A DNA stretch of 6,503 bases. It comes from SAR324 cluster bacterium (GTDB lineage: Bacteria; SAR324; NAC60-12). The stretch is taken from positions 1 to 6,503 of the forward strand of contig JAPKDT010000118.1 of assembly GCA_028822475.1 (NCBI GenBank), written 5' to 3'. The position numbers and the translations under genes are program-made. How positions within the stretch are numbered: position 1 is the stretch's first letter; each line of letters opens with the position of its first letter. This document shows, in pieces, positions 1 to 6,125 of this stretch. The notes under the pieces are model-generated. The model was not told the origin of the DNA. It did not search any database and saw only the letters and a list, made by a program, of their open reading frames with translations.

Positions 1-607
1 GGGTTTTGTATTTTTCCAGCACATCTTCCCAAATTGAAACAAGGTAGTTAATATCGGAATGTAAATCTTCTTCGGTGTGGCCTTCTGCAACCGTCCGGAT
101 GATGAATCCGGAATTTTCCGGACGTAGACGATTGACAATATCCTTGAGGCGATCACGTTCTTTGTCGATACTGATTTGACGTGAAACTCCAAGAGTTTGA
201 GCTGTCGGCAGGTAAACCAGGTTTCTTCCGGGAATGGACACATGATTCGTGATGCGGGCGCCTTTGGTGCCAATTGGTCCTTTTGAAACCTGCACCAGCA
301 CATCCTGACCTTCCTTAATCAGTTGGCTGATTTTCTGTTTGTCTCCGTTTTTATTTGATGTATTTCCGAGAATTTCATGTTCCGGAAGGATGTCATCAAT
401 ATGTAAAAAAGCCGCCCGTTCTGCACCAATGTCCACAAATGCGGACTCCATTCCCGGTAGAACATTCAGCACTTTTCCTTTGTAAATATTGTCCACAACT
501 CGCAATTTTTTTTCTCGTTCGTGATGCAGTTCTGAAAGGACTCCGCCCTCCATCACTGCGACACGTGTCTCGTGCGAAGTGTGATTTATGATGATTTCTT
601 TTGCCAT
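1..607 (-). CDS. rng: Ribonuclease G (RNase E/G family), N-terminal part, cut by window edge
   Basis: This is the first 202 codons of an RNase E/G family endoribonuclease; the gene runs off the left edge. RNase G is a cytoplasmic single-strand endonuclease that matures the 16S rRNA 5' end and takes part in mRNA decay. The visible part follows E. coli RNase G closely along its length. An N-terminal strand region is followed by an S1 RNA-binding domain at about residues 38-128, with NIYKGKVLNVLPGMESAFVDIG at its start (residues 40-61) split around Y42-G44, then GPIGTKGARIT (110-120) and FIIRTVAEG (168-176). The catalytic DNase I-like domain with its metal-binding aspartates, and the Zn-link, lie outside the window. 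This length fits RNase G, but the C-terminal scaffold that would mark RNase E cannot be assessed. The ATG lies 7 nt after the pdxJ stop and has no clear Shine-Dalgarno, so translation is probably coupled to pdxJ. An A8 run occurs in codons 31-33. Confidence 0.93.
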   Translation of the reverse strand, partial: MAKEIIINHTSHETRVAVMEGGVLSELHHEREKKLRVVDNIYKGKVLNVLPGMESAFVDIGAERAAFLHIDDILPEHEILGNTSNKNGDKQKISQLIKEGQDVLVQVSKGPIGTKGARITNHVSIPGRNLVYLPTAQTLGVSRQISIDKERDRLKDIVNRLRPENSGFIIRTVAEGHTEEDLHSDINYLVSIWEDVLEKYKT

Positions 608-614
608 AAAATTA

Positions 615-1337
615 TTATGAATTAAGAATTATGATTTCTCTCATTTCCTGTACTGCTTGAGTAAGACCGACAAAAATTGCCCGACTAACGATACTGTGAC
701 CGATGTTTAATTCACGCAAATGCGGTAATCCGCAAATACGCTGAGTATTGATGTAATTCAGTCCGTGCCCAGCATTTACCTGTAAATTTTGCTCATTCGC
801 AAATTCCGCTGCTGAAACCAGACGTTCATATTCTTTGTCCTGCAGAATTCCTCTTTCCGCATTTGCGTAACATCCGGTGTGCAGTTCAACATCTTCCGCA
901 CCGGCTTTTTGACTGGCCTCGATTTGTTCCTCTTCCGGATCGATGAATAAACTTACTCTGATTCCAGCTTCCCGCAGTTGCGCGATTCCTTTGTGCATTG
1001 ATTCCGGAGCACCTGCTACATCAAGTCCGCCTTCGGTTGTCACCTCTTCCCGTTTTTCCGGCACAAGAGTTACAATGTCAGGACGCGTTTCCAGGGCGAT
1101 GCCGAACATTTCTGCTGTCGCGGCCATTTCCAGATTGAGTCTGGTCTGCACTGTTTCCCTCAATATCCGTACGTCCCTGTCAATGATGTGCCTGCGGTCT
1201 TCACGCAGATGAATCGTGATTCCGTCCGCGCCTGCCAGCTCTACAAGTCCGGCGGCGGTCACAGGATCCGGTTCACTAATTTGCCGTGCCTGTCTTACTG
1301 TGGCAACGTGATCGATGTTGATGTGTAATGCAATCAT
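615..1337 (-). CDS. pdxJ: Pyridoxine 5'-phosphate synthase PdxJ
   Basis: PdxJ condenses 1-deoxy-D-xylulose 5-phosphate with 3-amino-2-oxopropyl phosphate to give pyridoxine 5'-phosphate, the ring-closing step of the DXP-dependent vitamin B6 pathway; it acts in the cytoplasm as a TIM-barrel octamer. The 240 residues match the family's full length. Motifs seen are NIDHVATVRQAR (7-18), HLREDRRHI (43-51), NLEMA (68-72), LVPEKREEVTTEGGLDV (91-107), SLFID (129-133), ELHTGCYA (151-158), NAGHGLNY (188-195) and LNIGHSIVSRA (210-220). Residues known to be catalytic in E. coli PdxJ (H45, E72, E153, H193) map to H43, E70, E151 and H191 here, a constant two-residue shift, so the active site looks intact. 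The ATG start is fixed by the conserved N-terminus. It lies 11 nt after the cdaR stop in an A/T-rich spacer with no good Shine-Dalgarno. Deltaproteobacterial-type pdxJ genes often have acpS beside them; here rng follows instead. Confidence 0.97.
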   Translation of the reverse strand: MIALHINIDHVATVRQARQISEPDPVTAAGLVELAGADGITIHLREDRRHIIDRDVRILRETVQTRLNLEMAATAEMFGIALETRPDIVTLVPEKREEVTTEGGLDVAGAPESMHKGIAQLREAGIRVSLFIDPEEEQIEASQKAGAEDVELHTGCYANAERGILQDKEYERLVSAAEFANEQNLQVNAGHGLNYINTQRICGLPHLRELNIGHSIVSRAIFVGLTQAVQEMREIIILNS

Positions 1338-1348
1338 TATTTTTGTTA

Positions 1349-2263
1349 TTATTTTAAGCTATTTTTTTCATTCTTAACCCAGACAGAAACGATGGGCCAT
1401 TGCTGCAGTACAGTGATTCCTTCCGGAGTTACTACTTTTGGCGTCACCTTAGGATAGTTGCCGGGTTCATATGTGGATAGATCAATTTCCCCAAAAAGAT
1501 CATCACGATCCAATTCCTGTATAAGGTATTCCGGACCTTCAACAAAAACATTAAAAGTTTTTGGATTAATCACACTTACATAATCCACGTTTCGCAAATA
1601 TACCGCTACATTGTCAAATCGTTTCTTAATCGGCAGACTAATGATCGTGACTTCCGCGGTATAAAAATCAACGTTTTGATGAATGATCTGTACGTTTCCT
1701 CCAGGCAAATCCAATTCAACACGCATAGTGGCACTTTCATTTAAACCTTCCAGTTCAATTTCATGTGCTGAAATATGGTCCATTTTTTCCAGTACCGAGC
1801 GCGGTCCCCGCATAGTCAGAGTATCCGGAACGATTTTTATGTCACCTAGCAGATAACCTTTTTTGGGAGTCCCGTGATAACGCGATTTGATCGAAAAAGA
1901 TTTTTCAATCAGTTCCTCTATCCTGACCGTGATTTGTGAAGGATGAATGCGTGTTATCTCGACTTTCACCGGTGATAAAATATGATTCTCAGTCAGCACA
2001 TACGAAAGCGTTCCTTCCTGCGCTTTATCCAGATCAAGCACTGCCTGAATCTCCTGAGGATTAAATGAATCCCTGCTGTTGGTGTGCACCACAATGTTGA
2101 CTTGGGGCGGATCAGAGGTGACCTGAAATTCAGGAGACACATTTTTAAAAACAACAGGTGCGTAAAAACTCATCTGTATCGGTTCTCCAGATTTCCGTGC
2201 GAGAAACCAGACGAAGACAGCCAAAACTACTGCAAGCACTTTGTATGAAGCATTTATCCGCAT
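1349..2263 (-). CDS. cdaR: YbbR-domain protein, probable c-di-AMP cyclase regulator CdaR
   Basis: This 304-residue protein has one N-terminal membrane anchor (about residues 7-22, a run rich in V, L, A, F and W), followed by K/R and a long extracytoplasmic part. That part reads as three YbbR repeats, at about 29-116, 122-208 and 210-297. Each shows the usual pattern of a beta-rich half followed by P-x(3)-x-x-G-P and an acidic strand: PDTLTMRGPRSVLEKM (146-161) and PKTFNVFVEGPEYLI (234-248) are the clearest. In Firmicutes the YbbR protein CdaR binds the membrane part of the diadenylate cyclase CdaA and modulates it; a similar role here is inferred from position and architecture. The ATG start overlaps the cdaA stop by one base (TAATG), the tight coupling expected for partner subunits. 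The number of YbbR repeats varies between species (B. subtilis CdaR has more). The symbol rests on neighbourhood; the YbbR family call itself is firm. Confidence 0.88.
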   Translation of the reverse strand: MRINASYKVLAVVLAVFVWFLARKSGEPIQMSFYAPVVFKNVSPEFQVTSDPPQVNIVVHTNSRDSFNPQEIQAVLDLDKAQEGTLSYVLTENHILSPVKVEITRIHPSQITVRIEELIEKSFSIKSRYHGTPKKGYLLGDIKIVPDTLTMRGPRSVLEKMDHISAHEIELEGLNESATMRVELDLPGGNVQIIHQNVDFYTAEVTIISLPIKKRFDNVAVYLRNVDYVSVINPKTFNVFVEGPEYLIQELDRDDLFGEIDLSTYEPGNYPKVTPKVVTPEGITVLQQWPIVSVWVKNEKNSLK

Positions 2264-3198
2264 TAATTTTTCTCTGTCTGGATAGGAGTTGACGGATTGG
2301 AGTTGGCCGGTATTTCAGAACTTTCGGATGTCTTGGTGGAATCTGCTGTGCCAGTAATTTTTACTGCAGCCTCAGTCGCAGCTTTTCTGGCAGCATCTTT
2401 TGTTTCCTTGTCCTGGATTGTAGCCGGAATATTTCCGGAAAGTACTTCCAACAGGGCTTTGCGAATATCCTCATTTGCTCCTCGTATCAACTGTCCGCGG
2501 TAACTGAGACTTATTTCTTTGCGTTCCTCAGAAACTATCAGGACTGCCGCATCGGTTTCTTCTGTCAATCCAATTGCCGCGCGGTGTCTCGTACCAAGGA
2601 AAGAACTGAGACGGCTACTCATCGAAACCGGTAAAATACACTGAGCCGCCAGTAAATCCCCTTTAGTGTTGATAATCACAGCCCCGTCGTGCAATGGTGA
2701 GCTTGGATGAAAAATACTCAGCAAAAGCGGTTCGCTGACAGTCGCGTTAAGCTGTGTGCCGCGGTCACTATAATTTTTCAAACCGACTTCCTGCTCAAAC
2801 ACTATGAGGGCTCCGATCCTCTGCTCTGACATCACCAGACAGGCTTGCAAAACACTGTCTACCACATCTTTTTTTTGCTGATTGCTTTCACGGAAAAGAG
2901 TGAAAACTCCGATTTGTGCCAGACCATTGCGGATATCAGTTTGAAAAAGTACAACCAGCACCAACACCAGCGATTGCCCTAAATTATCAAGCAGCAACTG
3001 AGTTGCTTCTAAATTCAAAATCAGCGAAACAAGATAAAGGGCCAGCAGCAAAACAAATCCCATTAACATGGGAATGGTACGGGTACCACGGATAAGAAGC
3101 AGGATTCGGTAAAAAATAAGCGAGAGGAGGACTATATCAAACAGATCTTGCCAGCGAAGGTGAAAGTTGCCGGTAAAAATTGATAAAAGTGTTTCCAC
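2263..3198 (-). CDS. cdaA: Membrane diadenylate cyclase CdaA (DisA_N/DAC domain), c-di-AMP synthase
   Basis: CdaA (DacA) joins two ATP into cyclic di-AMP, a second messenger for potassium, osmolyte and envelope homeostasis. Three membrane helices are visible at about residues 21-37, 42-61 and 66-86, followed by a conserved linker (FQTDIRNGLAQIG, 85-97) and the cytoplasmic DAC domain (about 108-250). Both catalytic signatures are present: SPLHDGAVII (167-176, DGA 171-173) and GTRHRAAIGLTEETDAAVLIVSEE (202-225) with RHR at 204-206, here named by its key residues G202, R204, H205, R206 and E224-E225. The enzyme should therefore be active. The GTG start is supported by GGAG six bases upstream and by the short cytoplasmic N-terminus usual in CdaA. 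After about residue 262 there is a low-complexity tail of some 50 residues rich in A, T, S, E and K, longer than I expect for B. subtilis-type CdaA. The gene is followed directly by cdaR; glmM, the usual third gene, is not present. Confidence 0.95.
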   Translation of the reverse strand: METLLSIFTGNFHLRWQDLFDIVLLSLIFYRILLLIRGTRTIPMLMGFVLLLALYLVSLILNLEATQLLLDNLGQSLVLVLVVLFQTDIRNGLAQIGVFTLFRESNQQKKDVVDSVLQACLVMSEQRIGALIVFEQEVGLKNYSDRGTQLNATVSEPLLLSIFHPSSPLHDGAVIINTKGDLLAAQCILPVSMSSRLSSFLGTRHRAAIGLTEETDAAVLIVSEERKEISLSYRGQLIRGANEDIRKALLEVLSGNIPATIQDKETKDAARKAATEAAVKITGTADSTKTSESSEIPANSNPSTPIQTEKN

Positions 3199-3204
3199 TA
3201 AAGT

Positions 3205-3208
3205 CTCC
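3205..3208 (-). promoter_or_regulatory. Shine-Dalgarno GGAG for cdaA
   Basis: On the minus strand GGAG lies six bases before the GTG start of cdaA. It is the best ribosome-binding sequence in the window and supports the GTG at 3196-3198 as the start. It suggests that cdaA is translated independently of ftsH, unlike cdaR (TAATG overlap), pdxJ and rng, whose leaders lack a clear purine-rich site. Confidence 0.7.
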
Positions 3209-3227
3209 GGAAGGGAAAGCGGTTCGA

Positions 3228-3262
3228 AGTTTTCTGATTAACAGAGTTAACCTGCGAAAACT
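3228..3262. other. Intercistronic hairpin between ftsH and cdaA
   Basis: AGTTTTC (3228-3234) and GAAAACT (3256-3262) form a perfect 7-bp outer arm pair. Inside them TTAAC (3238-3242) and GTTAA (3246-3250) form a 5-bp inner stem around an AGA loop, with an asymmetric internal loop (3 and 5 nt) between the stems. The structure begins at the last bases of ftsH and ends before the cdaA Shine-Dalgarno. On the minus strand it is not followed by a U-run, so it is unlikely to be an intrinsic terminator for the operon; a processing or stabilising hairpin is possible. On the plus strand it is followed by a T-rich stretch, so it could stop antisense transcripts. The stems are A/T-rich and of modest strength. 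Confidence 0.4.
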
Positions 3263-5066
3263 ATTTTTTGGTTTTAGGAGCAAACTGCTGCATTGCCTGC
3301 AGTACTTGGTCTCCATCGATAGTTTCTTTTTCCAGCAGTGTTTTGGCAAGAGATTCAAGCACTTTGCGGTTGGTTTTCAAAATTTTCTTCGCGCGTTCAT
3401 AGGATGAATTTAGAATTTCAAGCACTTCTTCATCAATCATCCTCATGGATTCATTGCTGAATTCCTTGTGCTGCTGTAAATCACGTCCCAGAAAAACATG
3501 CCCTGCGTCTTCTGTGTATGTCAGCGGACCAAGTTTTTCGCTCATGCCCCACTGGCAAACCATTTTACGCGCTAATTCAGTAGCTCTTTTCAGGTCATCA
3601 CTTGCACCTGTGGTGAAACGTTTAAAGACTAGGTGCTCTGCCGCACGTCCGCCCATCGTCATCGCAATCTGACCGAGGAGTCCACGTTTATTGTGACTGT
3701 GCCGATCTTCTTCAGGAAGCAGCATTGTAACTCCCAAAGCACGTCCACGCGGAATAATGCTCACCTTGTGCACAGGATCTACCTCTTCGATGCTGGCCGC
3801 CACGAGCGCGTGTCCAACTTCATGATATGCAGTAGTTTCTTTTTCTTCATCAGATATAATCAGACTGCGCCGTTCGGCACCCATCATGACTTTGTCTCTC
3901 GCGTATTCAAAGTCTTCATTCTCCACCGCGTCTTTATCCTGACGTGCCGCCCAAAGTGCTGCTTCGTTAACCAGGTTTGCTAAATCTGCGCCGGTAAACC
4001 CGGGAGTTCCACGGGCAATTGTGTTCAATTTTACTTCTTTATGCAGTTCAATACTTTTACTGTGCGTTTTTAAAATATTTTCACGTCCCTTAATATCTGG
4101 AGTCGGCACAACTACGTGACGATCAAAACGTCCAGGTCTCAGTAGTGCGGGATCGAGTACGTCTGGTCTGTTCGTCGCCGCGATCACGATAATGCCTTCA
4201 TTGACTTCAAAACCGTCCATCTCAACCAGCAACTGGTTTAGCGTTTGTTCGCGTTCATCGTTACCGCCACCGAGTCCTGCTCCGCGGCTGCGTCCAACAG
4301 CGTCTATTTCGTCAATGAAAATTATACACGGTGCGTGTTTTTTGCCCTGCGCAAACATATCCCTGACACGGCTCGCGCCAACTCCAACGAACATTTCCAC
4401 AAAATCTGAACCGCTAATGCTGAAAAACGGTACTGCAGCTTCTCCTGCAATTGCTTTGGCCAGCAAAGTTTTTCCAGTTCCAGGTTCTCCCATCAGCAAA
4501 ACGCCTCTTGGAATTTCACCGCCGAGTCGCTCAAATTTTCCAGGATCTTTGAGAAAATCCACAATTTCTTCCAATTCTTCACGGGACTCATCAATTCCCT
4601 GAACGTCTTCAAACTTGATCGGATTGTCTTCTGTGTTGGTAATGCGTGAGCGGATTTTTCCAAAACCCATCGCGTTGTTTCCTCCGCCCTGAACCTTTCG
4701 CATAAAGAACAACCAGATGCCAATGATCAGAATCATTGGCAGCCAACTGTTCAGAATCGCCATAAACAAATTAGTTTGATCTGTCGGTTCTACACGTACA
4801 CGTACCTGATGACGATCCAAAATTTCAAATAACGCAGGATAGTTTGGAGCCTGAGTTTGAAAAGAACCGTTTGTGTCACTGACAACGTGAATTTGACTTC
4901 CGCGGATTGTAACCTCAAGTACAGATCCAGATTCGATTTGAGAAATGAATTCCGAAAAAGAAATTTTTCTATCGTTTGATTCTCTTGGTCCAAGCAGATT
5001 GAAAAGCATCAGCATCACCAAGCCGATCACGAGCCAGATTCCAATATTTCTTAAAAATGTATTCAC
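3261..5066 (-). CDS. ftsH: ATP-dependent zinc metalloprotease FtsH
   Basis: FtsH is the membrane-anchored hexameric AAA+ protease that extracts and degrades misfolded membrane proteins and selected regulators. The 601 residues are near the family's usual length and no domain is missing. In order: TM1 (about 8-23), a periplasmic FtsH_ext domain (about 30-104), TM2 (about 105-122), a glycine-rich linker, the AAA+ module (about 150-395) and the M41 peptidase domain (about 400-595). Visible motifs are Walker A GEPGTGKT (193-200), pore loop MFVG (225-228), Walker B IIFIDEID (248-255), and the second region of homology ending in LRPGRFDR with arginine fingers R310 and R313. Zinc ligands are HEVGH (H415, E416, H419) and an acidic residue in TGASDDLKRAT (probably D491). 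The Walker A proline that usually follows the first G is E194 here. The GTG start is the only candidate: an in-frame stop lies two codons upstream and the next residues lead straight into TM1. Its leader has no clear Shine-Dalgarno. It is the first gene of the minus-strand cluster. Confidence 0.97.
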   Translation of the reverse strand: MNTFLRNIGIWLVIGLVMLMLFNLLGPRESNDRKISFSEFISQIESGSVLEVTIRGSQIHVVSDTNGSFQTQAPNYPALFEILDRHQVRVRVEPTDQTNLFMAILNSWLPMILIIGIWLFFMRKVQGGGNNAMGFGKIRSRITNTEDNPIKFEDVQGIDESREELEEIVDFLKDPGKFERLGGEIPRGVLLMGEPGTGKTLLAKAIAGEAAVPFFSISGSDFVEMFVGVGASRVRDMFAQGKKHAPCIIFIDEIDAVGRSRGAGLGGGNDEREQTLNQLLVEMDGFEVNEGIIVIAATNRPDVLDPALLRPGRFDRHVVVPTPDIKGRENILKTHSKSIELHKEVKLNTIARGTPGFTGADLANLVNEAALWAARQDKDAVENEDFEYARDKVMMGAERRSLIISDEEKETTAYHEVGHALVAASIEEVDPVHKVSIIPRGRALGVTMLLPEEDRHSHNKRGLLGQIAMTMGGRAAEHLVFKRFTTGASDDLKRATELARKMVCQWGMSEKLGPLTYTEDAGHVFLGRDLQQHKEFSNESMRMIDEEVLEILNSSYERAKKILKTNRKVLESLAKTLLEKETIDGDQVLQAMQQFAPKTKK

Positions 5067-5161
5067 AGTTGTTTATATTTTAAGTTAATGATTTTAACCT
5101 ATAAATGCTCTCACATTTTCTGCGGAAACGCAAGTTTGAGACTGAGAAATATACAATTATC

Positions 5162-5200
5162 AGGCAAATTGATTTTTAATTTACATCAGTCAATTCGCCT
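5162..5200. promoter_or_regulatory. 11-bp inverted repeat in the divergent intergenic region, candidate operator
   Basis: AGGCAAATTGA (5162-5172) and TCAATTCGCCT (5190-5200) are inverted copies with one mismatch (10 of 11 pairs) and a 17-bp spacer. The dyad is in the middle of the 225-bp region between ftsH and nadK, overlapping the predicted ftsH -10 region. The centre-to-centre spacing of the arms, about 28 bp, is between two and three helical turns, which would suit a dimeric or cooperative DNA-binding protein. It could instead be a hairpin in an ftsH leader transcript, but the A/T-rich arms and long loop make it weak as RNA. No regulator can be named. Confidence 0.4.
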
Positions 5201-5209
5201 AAGAGTCAA
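5180..5209 (-). promoter_or_regulatory. Candidate sigma-70-type promoter for ftsH and the minus-strand cluster
   Basis: On the minus strand TTGACT (5209 to 5204, five of six consensus bases) is followed after 18 bp by TGTAAA (5185 to 5180, four of six). A start near 5173 would give ftsH a leader of roughly 100 nt. A second TTGACT lies at 5193 to 5188 but has no acceptable -10 at the right distance. The match is moderate, and a heat-shock promoter, common for ftsH, was not recognised. It is the best candidate for driving ftsH-cdaA-cdaR-pdxJ-rng. Confidence 0.35.
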
Positions 5210-5227
5210 CGGAGCCGGTTTTTTCAC

Positions 5228-5257
5228 TTGACAACAAAGCTAAAAGTACCCGAAGAT
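5228..5257 (+). promoter_or_regulatory. Candidate promoter for nadK (perfect -35, weak -10)
   Basis: TTGACA at 5228-5233 is a perfect -35 hexamer about 60 bp before nadK. At 18-bp spacing the -10 would be GAAGAT (5252-5257), which matches TATAAT at only three positions. The only other A/T-rich hexamers, near 5273-5282, are too far away to pair with it. Either the promoter is weak or activator-dependent, or the -35 match is chance. Confidence 0.25.
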
Positions 5258-5291
5258 GCTGTAAAGACTTGGTAAATTATTCTATGAAAGA

Positions 5292-6110
5292 GTGATGAAC
5301 GAAAATAAAATTAAGCTGCGTAAAGTAGGCATATTTTCCCCGCAATTTGAACAGCCTATGACGGAGTTGGTGCAGGAGTGGTTTGTTCCTCATGGTATCG
5401 AAACTTTAGCTCTCGAAGGAAAAGCTGGAAGAAATGAGGGCCTGGATTTGGTCCTCTCTTTCGGCGGTGACGGTACTGTACTTGCGGCTTTAAGTCTTTT
5501 TCCACAGTGTCCTGTTTTGGCAGTCAACTTTGGCAATGTAGGTTTTCTGACCGCGGGAGACAGAGAAGAGTTGACCGATATGCTGCAGAGTGTACTTGAG
5601 GGAAAATATATAATCAGTGAACGCTCAGTACTTGAGTGTGTTCATCCGCATGGAAAGGATTTTGCGGTAAATGAAGTTGTTGTCCGTGGAGCGACCAGAC
5701 TGATCGCGGTTGAGTTGAACATCAACGAACAGCACATCCGCAGGGTACGTGGAGACGGAGTAATCGTGGGAACTGCCACTGGAAGTACGGCGTATTTACT
5801 GGCCGCGGGTTCGCCGATTGTTATGCCGGAACTGCGTTGCATGATTATCGCTGGTTTGAACGAATACGATTTCCGTTCCAGACATCTGGTAGTAACCGGT
5901 GAATCAAAAATAAAGCTTCAAATATCGGAGCAAACTCATGAAAAAGAAATTTACCTTTCTGCTGACGGCAAGGAAAAAGTTCCGCTTGAGATAGGCGATG
6001 AAGTTATGATTCGTGAATCTTCCAGGCAGGCAAAATTAGTTTTCATGGAAAAGAATTATTTTTTTCATAATCTTTCTTCACGTCTTTCCTGGTTCAGCAG
6101 CGGTGAATAA
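5292..6110 (+). CDS. nadK: NAD kinase
   Basis: NadK phosphorylates NAD to NADP and is the only de novo source of NADP(H); it is a cytoplasmic homo-oligomer. The 272 residues are within the family range. Motifs in order: SFGGDGT (56-62, catalytic D60), NFGNVGFLT (79-87), NEVVVRGA (127-134), GDGVIVGTATGSTAY (154-168), AAGSPIVMP (171-179), SADG (223-226), and a C-terminal NLSSRLSW (260-267) matching the end of E. coli NadK. Several normally strict positions differ. STPTGSTAY is GTATGSTAY, AGGP is AGSP, and the P-x-x-P-H segment after it is replaced by IIAGLNEYDFRSRHLVV (185-201). That segment looks more like the A-x-L-N-x(4)-R version I recall from Firmicutes NadK. The start is GTG 5292 or ATG 5295; AAAGAG directly upstream is placed better for neither, and an in-frame stop at 5262 with no other start codon between limits the choice. 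It is followed 15 nt later by the membrane-protein gene. Confidence 0.93.
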   Translation: MMNENKIKLRKVGIFSPQFEQPMTELVQEWFVPHGIETLALEGKAGRNEGLDLVLSFGGDGTVLAALSLFPQCPVLAVNFGNVGFLTAGDREELTDMLQSVLEGKYIISERSVLECVHPHGKDFAVNEVVVRGATRLIAVELNINEQHIRRVRGDGVIVGTATGSTAYLLAAGSPIVMPELRCMIIAGLNEYDFRSRHLVVTGESKIKLQISEQTHEKEIYLSADGKEKVPLEIGDEVMIRESSRQAKLVFMEKNYFFHNLSSRLSWFSSGE

Positions 6111-6125
6111 AAATTGGATTGGCTT

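Noticed and set aside
108..121. CCGGAA-TT-TTCCGG inverted repeat near the left edge
   Set aside because: It lies within conserved rng codons (Pro-Glu-Asn-Ser-Gly), the loop is too short for a stable hairpin, and it comes from two adjacent TCCGGA copies.
355..591. Plus-strand open frame of 78 codons opposite rng
   Set aside because: The minus strand carries the well-conserved S1 domain of RNase G; the plus-strand frame has no recognisable start context or family.
943..1212. Plus-strand open frame of 89 codons inside pdxJ
   Set aside because: It is antisense to a fully conserved pdxJ reading frame, has a serine/arginine-rich composition typical of a shadow frame and resembles no family I know.
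3633..4602. Plus-strand open frames of 116 and 136 codons within ftsH
   Set aside because: Both lie opposite the conserved AAA+ and protease domains of ftsH, and their composition is that of a complementary-strand artefact.
5121..5132. TGCG-GAAA-CGCA mini-hairpin in the ftsH leader
   Set aside because: The stem is only 4 bp. The GAAA tetraloop exists only on the plus strand, while the ftsH leader is transcribed from the minus strand, where the loop is TTTC.
5205..5226. GGAGCCGGTTTTTTC as a plus-strand terminator before nadK
   Set aside because: The only stem, CGG/CCG, would have a two-base loop, so no real hairpin precedes the T-run.
5067..5291. Riboswitch or small RNA in the ftsH-nadK intergenic region
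   Set aside because: Apart from the A/T-rich dyad I see no conserved riboswitch core, strong stacked helices or terminator; the region looks like a double promoter.
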